This document shows positions 1 to 8,439 of a DNA stretch of 64,000 nt, one piece after another. The stretch is from Pseudomonas sp. B21-015 (lineage in GTDB: Bacteria; Pseudomonadota; Gammaproteobacteria; Pseudomonadales; Pseudomonadaceae): positions 4,650,001 to 4,714,000 of the forward strand of contig NZ_CP087196.1 of the NCBI RefSeq assembly GCF_024749285.1, given 5' to 3'. The notes below the pieces were generated by a model. The model was not told where the DNA came from, searched no databases, and saw only the letters and a list, made by a program, of their open reading frames with translations. Numbering within the stretch: position 1 is the stretch's first letter; each line of letters begins with the position of its first letter. Both the position numbers and the translations under genes were made by a program.

Positions 1-216
1 CACGGTGAAGAAACGACGTAACGCCGGTGATGGGGAGTTTGATGGTCCTTAGGTCTAGGTTTACAGGTCGTTGGCTTTTCACGGCTTTTTTTTCACACTG
101 AAGAGCCCCTAACAATCAGGGCAAAGTTGTTGGGGAGTGCACTGGTCAGGTAACCACCACCCAGGGATGCGACCCCCAATAAAGCAGGCCCAAAAGCCCC
201 TGGCGGTCGGTGGCCG

Positions 217-245
217 AGTATAGACAGTTAGGCTACTAATGACAA
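217..245 (-). promoter_or_regulatory. Putative sigma70 promoter reading leftward (sdhC side)
   Basis: On the minus strand TTGTCA (245 to 240) is followed after 17 bases by TATACT (222 to 217). This matches the sigma70 consensus well in both hexamers and has ideal spacing. It would drive a gene left of the window, presumably sdhC. Start site and activity are not demonstrated. Confidence 0.5.
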
Positions 246-359
246 CGCGTTCACCTTCCCCTAATAGCTGATTGCACAAGTCAGATAAAAGGCGTAAACG
301 GCAGTCAATTTCGAGGAAAAAGTCCGGTTAAAGCCTTCTGGAGCAAGACTTTAGGCAAA

Positions 360-387
360 TTGACATTCAAATTTATCTCACTATAGT
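360..387 (+). promoter_or_regulatory. Putative sigma70 promoter of gltA
   Basis: A perfect TTGACA box (360-365) is followed after 16 bases by TATAGT (382-387). The expected transcript start near 394 leaves a leader of about 50 bases before the gltA ATG at 446. It is the strongest-looking housekeeping promoter in the interval. Confidence 0.6.
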
Positions 388-445
388 GGTGCGGGCCCTG
401 CGTGGGGGGTCTGTCTGATGATTTCAAGCATAAATAGGAGGCCAC

Positions 446-1735
446 ATGGCTGACAAAAAAGCGCAGTTGATCATCGAGGGCGCAGCCCCCGTCGAGCTGC
501 CCATTTTAACCGGCACCGTTGGTCCCGATGTTATCGACGTTCGGGGCCTGACGGCCACGGGCCGTTTCACCTTTGACCCTGGTTTCATGTCGACCGCCTC
601 CTGCGAGTCGAAGATCACCTATATCGACGGCGACAACGGCATTCTGCTGCACCGCGGCTACCCGATCGAACAGCTGGCTGAAAAGTCGGACTACCTGGAA
701 ACCTGCTATCTGCTGCTCAACGGTGAATTGCCGACCGCAGAACAGAAGGCCCAGTTCGTCGGCACCGTGAAGAACCACACCATGGTTCACGAGCAATTGA
801 AGACCTTCTTCAACGGCTTCCGTCGCGACGCCCACCCGATGGCCGTCATGTGCGGCGTAGTGGGCGCCCTCTCGGCGTTCTACCACGACTCCCTCGACAT
901 CAATAACCCGCAGCATCGCGAAATCTCCGCGATCCGCCTGGTTGCCAAGATGCCGACCCTGGCCGCAATGGTTTACAAGTACTCCATGGGCCAACCCATG
1001 ATGTACCCGCGCAACGACCTGTCGTACGCGGAAAACTTCCTGCACATGATGTTCAACACCCCGTGCGAGATCAAACCGATCAGCCCGGTACTCGCCAAGG
1101 CCATGGACCGGATCTTCATCCTCCATGCCGACCACGAGCAGAACGCATCGACCTCCACCGTACGTCTGGCCGGTTCGTCGGGTGCCAACCCGTTCGCCTG
1201 TATCGCCGCCGGTATCGCTGCACTGTGGGGCCCTGCCCACGGCGGTGCGAACGAAGCCGTGCTGACCATGCTCGATGAAATTGGCGATGTCTCGAACATC
1301 GACAAGTACATCGCCAAGGCCAAGGACAAGAACGATCCGTTCAAACTGATGGGCTTCGGTCACCGGGTTTACAAAAACCGCGACCCACGCGCCACCGTCA
1401 TGAAGCAGACCTGCGACGAAGTACTGAAAGAACTGGGCATCACCAACGATCCGCAACTCGAACTGGCCATGCGCCTGGAAGAGATCGCCCTGACCGACCC
1501 GTACTTCATCGAACGCTCGCTGTATCCGAACGTCGACTTCTACTCGGGGATCATCCTCAAGGCGATCGGCATTCCAACCAGCATGTTCACCGTGATCTTC
1601 GCCCTGGCGCGGACCGTCGGCTGGATCTCCCACTGGAAAGAAATGCTCTCCAGCCCGTACAAGATCGGCCGCCCGCGCCAGTTGTACACCGGCTACGAGT
1701 CGCGTGACATCACCCGGCTTGAAGACCGCAAATAA
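446..1735 (+). CDS. gltA: Citrate synthase (type II)
   Basis: Condenses oxaloacetate with acetyl-CoA to citrate, the entry step of the TCA cycle, in the cytoplasm. The 429-residue product has the length of the hexameric, NADH-sensitive type II enzymes. The catalytic triad is visible as His265 in GPAHGG, His306 in GFGHRVYK and Asp364 in PNVDFYSG, matching His264/His305/Asp362 of the E. coli enzyme. The ATG follows an AGGAGG-like site (AATAGGAGGCCAC). It is monocistronic, ending in a clear terminator at 1771-1806. The upstream promoter arrangement fits a gene divergent from sdhCDAB. Confidence 0.97.
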   Translation: MADKKAQLIIEGAAPVELPILTGTVGPDVIDVRGLTATGRFTFDPGFMSTASCESKITYIDGDNGILLHRGYPIEQLAEKSDYLETCYLLLNGELPTAEQKAQFVGTVKNHTMVHEQLKTFFNGFRRDAHPMAVMCGVVGALSAFYHDSLDINNPQHREISAIRLVAKMPTLAAMVYKYSMGQPMMYPRNDLSYAENFLHMMFNTPCEIKPISPVLAKAMDRIFILHADHEQNASTSTVRLAGSSGANPFACIAAGIAALWGPAHGGANEAVLTMLDEIGDVSNIDKYIAKAKDKNDPFKLMGFGHRVYKNRDPRATVMKQTCDEVLKELGITNDPQLELAMRLEEIALTDPYFIERSLYPNVDFYSGIILKAIGIPTSMFTVIFALARTVGWISHWKEMLSSPYKIGRPRQLYTGYESRDITRLEDRK

Positions 1736-1770
1736 GACCTGTCTTGCGATAACGTCTTGAGCTGTACCGG

Positions 1771-1806
1771 AAACGGCCTCTATTTAGATAGAGGCCGTTT
1801 TTGTTT
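1771..1806 (+). terminator. Rho-independent terminator of gltA
   Basis: An AACGGCCTCTA stem pairs with TAGAGGCCGTT around a short loop and is followed by a T-rich tail (TTTTTGTTTG). It lies about 35 bases after the gltA stop codon. Confidence 0.85.
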
Positions 1807-1839
1807 GTGCCTGACATTGAGTGACGCGGCGGCCTGAGG

Positions 1840-2638
1840 GCCGACCGGACTCTATGGCTGTGTACATATCCGTTTCTTCGGTTGCGCCAGCTGGCGGTTC
1901 CGCTCTTACAGCGGGTCACTTTCGAAAAGCGCGAAAGTAACCAAAGCGCTTCTGCCCCTTTCGTTCGGTGCCTCGCCCAGGCTCGGCATGCCCTCGCTCC
2001 GGTCCTGCTCCGTGGGCCCGCCGCGATCGGCCATCCATGGCCGTGCGCGGCTAACCCGGCATCCATGCCGGGTTGCCCACTGCGCAGAACCTCCTCTCGG
2101 CCTCTCGAGGGGGCGGTGCGTCAAGATCAAAAGCTGCAGGCGAGCTAACGCTCGACCTGTTGAGTGGTGAAAAGCAGAGCGGATATGCTCTGATTTTTTG
2201 TGGGAGCTGGCTTGTCGGGTCGCCGCATCGCTGCGATGGCGGCCTGTCAGCCGACCAATCGTCCCCCGGATATACCCAGTCCAACTGTGGGAGCGAGCCT
2301 GCTCGCGAAGCTGTTGATCTTGCTGTTGCTGTTGCTTTGGCTTTTGATCTTGATCTGTCTGCCCCTTTCCCAGAGGCCGAACGCAGGTATTGCGCAGGGG
2401 GCACCGCGGCAAGGATGCCGCGGTAGCCGCCCCCGGCCATGGATGGCCGATGGCGGCGGGCCCCCGGAGCAATGCCGGAGTGAGGGTATGCCGAGCCTAG
2501 GCGAGGCACCGAATGGTGGGGCAAGACCTTTTGGTTACTTTTGGGGCGTTTGCCAAAAGTGACCCGCTGTAAGAGCGGAACCATAAGTGGCCGTTACCAC
2601 AGAAACGGATATGTACTCGATCAAAGAGCCCGGTCGGC
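1840..2638. repeat. Long imperfect inverted repeat with nested REP-like elements
   Basis: Two arms of roughly 275 bases, 1840-2113 and 2361-2638, are inverted copies of each other with clear but imperfect identity. Shared blocks include ACATATCCGTTTC, TTCCGCTCTTACAGCGGGTC, CGGTGCCTCGCC and CGGCCATCCATGGCC. The spacer of about 250 bases carries further repeat fragments: a REP-like GTGGGAGC unit near 2204, a GCATCGCTGCGATG palindrome near 2226, and a GTGGGAGCGAGCCTGCTCGCGA unit near 2288. Short open frames in the arms have no ribosome binding site and look like repeat translations. The whole 1736-2751 interval therefore holds repeats but no gene. Confidence 0.8.
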
Positions 2639-2689
2639 TATCAGGCCACCTCCGCGAAAAAGCCATACACTGTGCGATAACCGCCCAAT

Positions 2690-2722
2690 AAAAAAATGCC
2701 CCGATCTCTCGACCGGGGCATT
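2690..2722 (-). terminator. Rho-independent terminator of actP
   Basis: On the minus strand AATGCCCCG pairs with CGGGGCATT around a ten-base loop, followed by a run of T (the A-run at 2689-2696). It lies 30 bases beyond the actP stop. Confidence 0.85.
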
Positions 2723-2751
2723 CGTTTTAGCGCGGCTTATATATAGAAGCC

Positions 2752-4410
2752 TTAGTGCGCAACCGCCCCACTCGCCCCCAACCCGGTCTGCGAACGAACG
2801 AACTGCGGGAAGAACAGCGCCCGCTCGTTCACGCCCTCGGCGGACTTGTCAGTGACCGAGAAGAACCAGATCCCGACAAACGCAATGGCCATGGAGAACA
2901 GCGCCGGGTATTCATACGGGAAGATCGCCTTCTCGTGACCCAGGATCTGCACCCAAATGGTTGGCCCCAGCACCATCAAGCCAACAGCACTGACCAGACC
3001 CAGCCAGCCGCCGACCATCGCGCCGCGAGTCGTCAGCTTCTTCCAGTACATGGAAAGCAACAGCACCGGGAAGTTGCAGCTCGCCGCGATGGAGAACGCC
3101 AGGCCCACCATGAACGCGATGTTCTGCTTCTCGAACAGAATGCCCAGGCCGATCGCCAGCACCGCCAGGGCGATGGTGGTGATTTTCGAGACACGGATCT
3201 CGTCCTTCTCGTTGGCCTTGCCCTTCTTGATCACGCTGGCATACAAGTCATGGGACACCGCCGAGGCACCCGCCAGGGTCAGGCCGGCCACGACCGCCAG
3301 GATGGTCGCGAACGCTACCGCCGAGATGAAGCCCAGGAAGATACTGCCACCCACCGCGTTGGCCAAATGCACCGCCGCCATGTTGTTGCCGCCCAACAGC
3401 GCACCAGCCGCATCTTTAAAGACCGGATTGGTGCTGACCAACAGGATCGCACCGAAACCGATGATGAACGTCAGGATGTAGAAGTAGCCAATGAAGCCGG
3501 TTGCATACAGCACGCTTTTACGCGCTTCTTTCGCGTCACTCACGGTGAAGAAGCGCATCAGAATATGCGGCAGGCCAGCGGTACCGAACATCAGTGCCAG
3601 GCCGAGGGAGAACGCCGAGACCGGATCTTTCACCAGACCGCCCGGGCTCATGATCGCTTCACCTTTAGGGTGAACCTTGATCGCCTCGGAGAACAGCGCG
3701 TTGAAATCGAAGTTGACGTGTTTCATCACCATCAGCGCCATGAACGAGGCACCGGACAGCAACAGCACCGCCTTGATGATCTGCACCCAAGTGGTCGCCA
3801 GCATGCCGCCGAACAGCACGTACAGGCACATCAGGATGCCCACCAGGATCACCGCAACGTGGTAGTCCAAGCCGAACAGCAGCTGAATCAGCTTGCCGGC
3901 ACCGACCATTTGCGCGATCAGGTAGAACGCCACCACCACCAGCGAGCCGCACGCCGACAGCGAGCGGATCTGGGTTTGCCCCAAGCGATAGGACGCCACG
4001 TCGGCAAAGGTGTACTTGCCCAGGTTACGCAGACGCTCGGCGATCAGGAACAGAATGATCGGCCAACCCACCAGGAAGCCGATCGAATAGATCAGGCCGT
4101 CGTAGCCGGAGGTGAACACCAGGGCGGAAATCCCCAGGAAAGACGCCGCGGACATGTAGTCACCGGCAATCGCCAGACCGTTCTGGAACCCGGTGATCTT
4201 ACCGCCCGCCGCATAGTAGTCGGCCGCCGATTTGTTGCGCTTGGACGCCCAGTAGGTGATGCACAGGGTTGCCCCCACGAACACCACGAACATCAGGATC
4301 GCGGAAACGTTGAGCGGTTGTTTCTGTACCGCGCCCGTCAGGGCTTCAGCCGCCCAGGCGCCAGGTGCGAAGGCTGCGATGCTCAATAGAGCCATTAGAC
4401 GCCGGATCAT
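2752..4410 (-). CDS. actP: Cation/acetate symporter ActP
   Basis: A sodium:solute symporter (SSS family) taking up acetate and other short monocarboxylates across the inner membrane. The 552-residue product has an N-terminal cleavable-type signal (through AAFAPGAWA) and about 13 hydrophobic helices. Loops with [12 protein letters not shown] and SVSHDLY-type signatures (here [11 protein letters not shown]) are typical of ActP. The start codon overlaps the stop of yjcH by four bases (ATGA), so the two are translated together. Length and organisation equal the E. coli yjcH-actP pair, though the acs gene is not adjacent here. It ends in its own terminator. Confidence 0.95.
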   Translation of the reverse strand: MIRRLMALLSIAAFAPGAWAAEALTGAVQKQPLNVSAILMFVVFVGATLCITYWASKRNKSAADYYAAGGKITGFQNGLAIAGDYMSAASFLGISALVFTSGYDGLIYSIGFLVGWPIILFLIAERLRNLGKYTFADVASYRLGQTQIRSLSACGSLVVVAFYLIAQMVGAGKLIQLLFGLDYHVAVILVGILMCLYVLFGGMLATTWVQIIKAVLLLSGASFMALMVMKHVNFDFNALFSEAIKVHPKGEAIMSPGGLVKDPVSAFSLGLALMFGTAGLPHILMRFFTVSDAKEARKSVLYATGFIGYFYILTFIIGFGAILLVSTNPVFKDAAGALLGGNNMAAVHLANAVGGSIFLGFISAVAFATILAVVAGLTLAGASAVSHDLYASVIKKGKANEKDEIRVSKITTIALAVLAIGLGILFEKQNIAFMVGLAFSIAASCNFPVLLLSMYWKKLTTRGAMVGGWLGLVSAVGLMVLGPTIWVQILGHEKAIFPYEYPALFSMAIAFVGIWFFSVTDKSAEGVNERALFFPQFVRSQTGLGASGAVAH

Positions 4411-4718
4411 TGCTGAGCCTCCTTGAGAATCGCATTGTTCAAGTCGTCGAATTCGCCATTGGCGCGTCGCACGTAGATGCCTGTCAGGACAAAGGCCGAA
4501 ACAATCAGCCCGACACCGATCGGAATACCCCAGGTAATCGATGACTCAGGGCTGATTTTCGCGCCCAGAATATGCGGCCCGTAAGCAATCAAAAGGATGA
4601 ATCCGGAGTACAGCCCAAGCATGATCGCTGAAAGAATCCAGGCGAATCGTTCCCTCTTGCTAACCAGCTCCTTGAAGCGTGGGCTGTTTTGAATCGAGAG
4701 GTAAATGCTGTCGTTCAT
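4407..4718 (-). CDS. yjcH: DUF485 inner-membrane protein YjcH
   Basis: A 103-residue membrane protein of the DUF485 family, which is almost always encoded just before actP. Two hydrophobic helices are seen, roughly residues 27-48 and 63-83, with a charged N-terminus containing the family's [14 protein letters not shown] segment. The molecular role is unknown; co-translation with actP suggests a small partner subunit of the permease. The ATG at 4718 follows a GAGGATAAAAACA leader that holds the ribosome binding site. Confidence 0.92.
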   Translation of the reverse strand: MNDSIYLSIQNSPRFKELVSKRERFAWILSAIMLGLYSGFILLIAYGPHILGAKISPESSITWGIPIGVGLIVSAFVLTGIYVRRANGEFDDLNNAILKEAQQ

Positions 4719-4849
4719 TGTTTTTATCCTCGCAGCACAGATTTTAGTTGGAACGCTATCTACTCTATGCGGCTGCCGGACAGGTTCCAGACGACCTTAG
4801 TATTAGAACGACATGACAGACTCGCCATTTCCCAGCAGGCGTTAAACAA

Positions 4850-4939
4850 TGTGGGAGCGAGCCTGCTCGCGATTACGGTGTGTCAGTTAACATCAATGCC
4901 GACTGATACATTGCAATCGCGAGCAGGCTCGCTCCCACA
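4850..4939. repeat. REP doublet, GTGGGAGCGAGC subtype
   Basis: Two REP units in inverted orientation, TGTGGGAGCGAGCCTGCTCG at the left and its complement at the right, enclose about 45 unrelated bases. The same doublet recurs at 10602, 16569 and 56626, with degenerate copies at 7769 and 25762. It lies in the intergenic region between yjcH and the betaine-binding protein gene. Confidence 0.85.
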
Positions 4940-4946
4940 GGGAAAA

Positions 4947-4983
4947 GCAAAAAGCCCCTTGGCATTTAAGCCAAGGGGCCTTG
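4947..4983 (-). terminator. Rho-independent terminator of the betaine-binding protein gene
   Basis: On the minus strand AAGGCCCCTTGGC pairs with GCCAAGGGGCTTTTT around a short loop and runs into T residues. It begins about 30 bases after the stop codon at 5014. Confidence 0.85.
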
Positions 4984-5013
4984 ATAGGTGCTGACCAGAC
5001 GCTTCAAGTCAAA

Positions 5014-5865
5014 TCATTTGGTCCAGTCGGCAACGCGATCCGGGTGTTTGGCCACCCAGTCTTTCGCTGCGGCTTCAGGTTTGGCACCGTCCTGAATCGC
5101 CAACATGACTTCGCCGATTTCGTCTTTCGACGCCCACTGGAAGTTCTTCAGGAACTTCGCAACTTCAGGCGCTTTGGTTGCCAGTTCTTTGCTACCGATG
5201 CTGTTCACGGTTTCAGCCGCGCCATAAACGCCTTTCGGGTCTTCCAGGAAGCGCAGTTTCCACTTGGCGAACATCCAGTGCGGCACCCAACCGGTGACGG
5301 CAATGGATTCGTTTTTCTTCTCGGCACGGGTCAGCTCGGCAATCATGCCGGCGCCGGAACTGGCCTTGAGGGTGTAATTGTCCAGACCGTAATCCTTGAT
5401 GGCCTGATCGGTCTTGAGCATCACGCCTGAACCGGCGTCGATGCCGACGATACGGCCCTTGAAGCTCTCGTCGGTTTTCAGATCCGCAATCGACTGGGCC
5501 TTGACGTACTCCGGCACGATCAGACCGATTTTCGCATCCTTGAAGTTCGGGCCGTAGTCGACGACCTGATCCTTGTTCTTCGCCCAGTATTCGCCGTGAG
5601 TCACAGGCAGCCACGCCGACAGCATGGCGTCGAGTTTGCCGGTGGCCACACCTTGCCACATGATCCCGGTGGCAACCGCTTGCAGTTTCACGTCATAACC
5701 GAGCTTCTGTTTGATCACTTCAGCAGCCACGTTGGTCGTGGCGACGCTGTCCGACCAACCGTCGACATAACCGATCGTTACTGCCTTGCCTTCAGCGCTG
5801 GCTACGGTAGAACTGATCGCCAGCACCAAAGCGGCACCTGCGCCCAAGAGTCGTCGCATCTTCAT
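5014..5865 (-). CDS. betX: Glycine betaine-type periplasmic binding protein
   Basis: An OpuAC-family substrate-binding protein of 283 residues that should capture glycine betaine or a related quaternary amine for an ABC importer. It has a signal peptide (MKMRRLLGAG, cleavage near ASA-E at residue 24). Mature motifs include GYVDGWSDSVATT near the N-terminus and VTGWVPHWMF near residue 200, whose tryptophans suit an aromatic cage for a trimethylammonium group. The start at 5865 was chosen over one 22 codons upstream because only it begins with a signal peptide and follows GGGGAAG. No permease or ATPase gene is adjacent, so it is an orphan binder. Proximity to actP-yjcH resembles what I recall of the P. 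aeruginosa betX locus; ligand identity is inferred. Confidence 0.85.
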   Translation of the reverse strand: MKMRRLLGAGAALVLAISSTVASAEGKAVTIGYVDGWSDSVATTNVAAEVIKQKLGYDVKLQAVATGIMWQGVATGKLDAMLSAWLPVTHGEYWAKNKDQVVDYGPNFKDAKIGLIVPEYVKAQSIADLKTDESFKGRIVGIDAGSGVMLKTDQAIKDYGLDNYTLKASSGAGMIAELTRAEKKNESIAVTGWVPHWMFAKWKLRFLEDPKGVYGAAETVNSIGSKELATKAPEVAKFLKNFQWASKDEIGEVMLAIQDGAKPEAAAKDWVAKHPDRVADWTK

Positions 5866-6193
5866 CGTTACTTCCCCGAAAGTGCTGCACTCGACGGATG
5901 CCGAGTCGCTCAACGTATTTTTATGGTGCACAGCGCCCCCATCACGCCGACCGCAAACTCGCTCGATCGTCAGTGGAGTACTGACGTGTCGATCATCAAC
6001 CTGACGCCAACAGTGACCTGCTCTGTCAGCGACCTCAAGGCATCGAGAAACGACATCAGAACGCCATTAATCGTGCCCCGTGAAAGTACGCACGCCAACC
6101 CCGCCCAAACTTTGCATGTCAAAATTATGCGGGCCACCAAGCACGGGACAAATGCAGGTAACATGCGCGACTTTGCTCCCAGACGGCCTGACC
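5866..6193. other. Divergent intergenic region of 328 bases
   Basis: No gene is supported here. It must hold the promoters of the betaine-binding protein gene (leftward) and the GH17 gene (rightward). A perfect 7-5-7 inverted repeat, CGTCAGT-GGAGT-ACTGACG, lies at 5968-5986 and is extended outward by GATC on both sides. It could be an operator or a short RNA hairpin. No clear sigma70 hexamer pair was recognised. Confidence 0.5.
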
Positions 6194-7747
6194 ATGCCCG
6201 CGACATCCCGCTTTCCTTTTTTGGCTTATCTCTTCGCTTGCCTGCTGGGGTTTTTTGCCCTCGGTGGCTTCTGGTATGGCCTCGGCAAACCGGTGATCCT
6301 GCCGGACGCGGCCAGCGCGACGCACAAGCTGCAATGCGCCTCCTACACCCCGTTCGACAAAGACCAATCGCCATTCGATGTGCCGTTCAAACTGCGCCCC
6401 GAGCGCATGGACGCTGACCTCGCGCTGCTGGCAACCCGTTTCGAATGCATTCGCACCTATTCCATGACCGGCCTCGAGGCTCTGCCCGATCTGGCACGCA
6501 AACACGGCTTGAAGCTGATGATCGGCGCCTGGGTCAACAGCAACCCGGTGGACACCGCCAAGGAAGTCGATCTGCTGATCGCCTCGGCCAATGCCAACGC
6601 GGATGTAGTGACCTCGGTAATCGTCGGCAACGAAACCCTGCTGCGCAAGGAAGTCACCGGCGCGCAGTTGGCGACGCTGATTAACAAAGTCAAAAGCCAG
6701 GTCAAACAACCGGTGACCTACGCCGACGTCTGGGAGTTCTGGCTCAAGCACCCGGAAGTCGCCCCGGCGGTGGACTTTTTGACCATTCATTTGCTGCCGT
6801 ACTGGGAAGACGAGCCATCGAACATCGACGCCGCGCTACAGCATGTGGCCGAAGTACGTCAGGTGTTCGGCAACAAATTTGCGCCCAAGGACGTGCTGAT
6901 TGGCGAAACCGGCTGGCCAAGCGAAGGCCGTCAGCGCGAAACCGCCTTGCCGAGCCGGGTCAATGAAGCCAAGTTCATTCGCGGTTTTGTCGCCATGGCT
7001 GAGCAGCAAGGCTGGCATTACAACCTGATCGAGGCGTTCGACCAGCCCTGGAAACGCGCCAGCGAAGGTGCGGTGGGCGGTTATTGGGGACTGTTCGATG
7101 CCGATCGCCAGGACAAGGGCGTGCTCGCCGGGCCGGTCTCGAACGTACCGTACTGGTCGCAATGGCTGGCGCTGGGTGGCTTGATCTTCATCGGCACACT
7201 GATCCTCGGCGGTCGCGTTCGCAGCACTCGCGCGGCGTTGGTTCTGCCGCTGCTCGGTGCGTTGGCGGCCTGTTCGATTGGCGCCTGGGGTGATCTGGCC
7301 CGCGTTACCACCCGGTTTGCCAGTGAATGGTTGTGGGTTGCCTTGCTGACGGGGTTGAATCTGTTGGTGCTGGCCCATGCCGCGCTGACCTTGAGCGCCC
7401 GCACCGGTTGGCGTGAACGCGCCTTCAATGCACTGGAACGTCGAGCCGGCTGGTGGCTGGCAGCGGCAGGTTTTGCCGCGGCGGTAATGATGCTGGAGCT
7501 GGTGTTCGACCCGCGTTATCGCAGCTTCCCGAGTGTCGCGTTCATCCTGCCGGCGCTGGTGTACCTGTGCCGTCCGGTGAGCGTGCCACGTCGGGAAATC
7601 GCCCTGCTGACCTTTATCATAGGCGCCGGCATTGCGCCGCAGCTGTATCAAGAAGGTTTGCAGAACCAGCAGGCCTGGGGCTGGGCGCTGGTGAGTGTGT
7701 TGATGGTGGCGGCGTTGTGGCGCAGCCTGCGGGTTCGCAAGGGCTGA
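6194..7747 (+). CDS. Membrane-anchored GH17 beta-glucan enzyme
   Basis: A 517-residue inner-membrane protein with a glycoside hydrolase family 17 domain in the periplasm. One N-terminal membrane helix (residues 8-26) is followed by the catalytic domain (about 40-340) and then several hydrophobic helices to the C-terminus. The acid/base is Glu147 in VIVGNETLL and the nucleophile Glu238 in LIGETGWPSEG, both intact. Bacterial relatives act as beta-1,3-glucanosyltransferases making branched or cyclic glucans, and many are annotated as beta-1,6-glucan synthases. The ATG at 6194 gives a proper membrane start; upstream in-frame ATGs add a non-hydrophobic tail. The ribosome binding site is weak. A role in periplasmic or osmoregulated glucan is inferred. 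Confidence 0.82.
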   Translation: MPATSRFPFLAYLFACLLGFFALGGFWYGLGKPVILPDAASATHKLQCASYTPFDKDQSPFDVPFKLRPERMDADLALLATRFECIRTYSMTGLEALPDLARKHGLKLMIGAWVNSNPVDTAKEVDLLIASANANADVVTSVIVGNETLLRKEVTGAQLATLINKVKSQVKQPVTYADVWEFWLKHPEVAPAVDFLTIHLLPYWEDEPSNIDAALQHVAEVRQVFGNKFAPKDVLIGETGWPSEGRQRETALPSRVNEAKFIRGFVAMAEQQGWHYNLIEAFDQPWKRASEGAVGGYWGLFDADRQDKGVLAGPVSNVPYWSQWLALGGLIFIGTLILGGRVRSTRAALVLPLLGALAACSIGAWGDLARVTTRFASEWLWVALLTGLNLLVLAHAALTLSARTGWRERAFNALERRAGWWLAAAGFAAAVMMLELVFDPRYRSFPSVAFILPALVYLCRPVSVPRREIALLTFIIGAGIAPQLYQEGLQNQQAWGWALVSVLMVAALWRSLRVRKG

Positions 7748-7768
7748 TCTTCAGCGCGGCAACCGGCC

Positions 7769-7840
7769 CTCGCTCCCACCGTTAACCGCGTTCTCATGCT
7801 GGATGCGGTCGAATGTGGGAGCGAGCCTGCTCGCGATGAC
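7769..7840. repeat. Degenerate REP doublet
   Basis: A full GTGGGAGCGAGCCTGCTCGCGA unit at 7815-7836 faces a truncated opposite unit CTCGCTCCCAC near 7769-7779. It is a decayed form of the doublet at 4850-4939, lying between the convergent GH17 gene and the next minus-strand gene. Confidence 0.6.
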
Positions 7841-7846
7841 GGACTA

Positions 7847-8215
7847 TCAAACCCCGCGGGACGCCCGGACCAAACGCAAAGCAGCAATCACCACCGCAAA
7901 CACCGCCAACGTGGTGGTGTACAACGCCAGCGCCGGAAACCCGAACACCAGCGCCAGCACCGCCAACCACCACCCCGCTCGCTCCGGCAGCACAAAACCG
8001 ATCACGGCGGCGGCCACTGCCGTCCAGCCCAACACCTTGAAATGAATCATCAAGCCCAGATTCGAACGAATCTGACATTCCCAGCGACTGGCCTCGTCAA
8101 CGCAGATGCCGACCCATTGAGCATCCTCCATGAAGCCGTAACGGGCGCCATAACTGGCGGCCAGCCACAATGGCAGAAGAACGAGCAGCAGAATCACGGG
8201 CAGACGGCGGGACAT
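7847..8215 (-). CDS. Small inner-membrane protein of unknown function
   Basis: A 122-residue protein not recognised as a named family. It shows an N-terminal hydrophobic helix (residues 5-20), a short periplasmic loop with two cysteines (GICVDEASRWECQ), and three further helices to the C-terminus, ending RLVRASRGV. The two loop cysteines could form a disulfide outside the membrane. The start at 8215 follows GGAG with six-base spacing. An in-frame ATG four codons upstream lacks such a site. It is transcribed alone, divergent from the hydrolase-mlaA pair. Confidence 0.75.
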   Translation of the reverse strand: MSRRLPVILLLVLLPLWLAASYGARYGFMEDAQWVGICVDEASRWECQIRSNLGLMIHFKVLGWTAVAAAVIGFVLPERAGWWLAVLALVFGFPALALYTTTLAVFAVVIAALRLVRASRGV

Positions 8216-8439
8216 GAAACACTCCAATAAACGAAATCGGCGGCCAGCTTAATCTCCCGACAGCCTTACGCAAGCGCTAACAACAGTTAACTGGCCAGCC
8301 AATCACTGCAAAGTGTATCGTCCCGCTACCGTTGCTCCGAAATCAGCCTGTTTTGGTGCCGATGCATGGCACTTTGACGCAAATCCGATGGTCATAGCCT
8401 GCGAACTTCATCCGGCACCTTCCTCTAAGGGATCTAGTC

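Larger units (their letters stand above)
1..445. other. Gene-free regulatory region upstream of gltA
   Basis: No convincing open reading frame lies in these 445 bases. In pseudomonads this interval normally separates gltA from the divergent sdhCDAB operon. The sequence is consistent with that: it holds a good promoter reading right toward gltA (360-387) and one reading left out of the window (217-245). Several AT-rich blocks around 230-300 and 340-390 could hold activator sites, but no regulator site was recognised with confidence. The identity of the left neighbour as sdhC is inferred from synteny only. Confidence 0.6.

Noticed and set aside
1882..2584. Several 60-190-codon frames in the inverted-repeat region after gltA
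   Set aside because: They translate the repeat arms in different frames and strands, lack ribosome binding sites and resemble one another only because the arms are copies.
2755..4389. 544-codon open frame on the plus strand opposite actP
   Set aside because: It is the mirror frame of a well-supported permease gene; the product is Arg/Gln/His-rich without any domain, and there is no ribosome binding site. GC-rich codon bias leaves such frames open.
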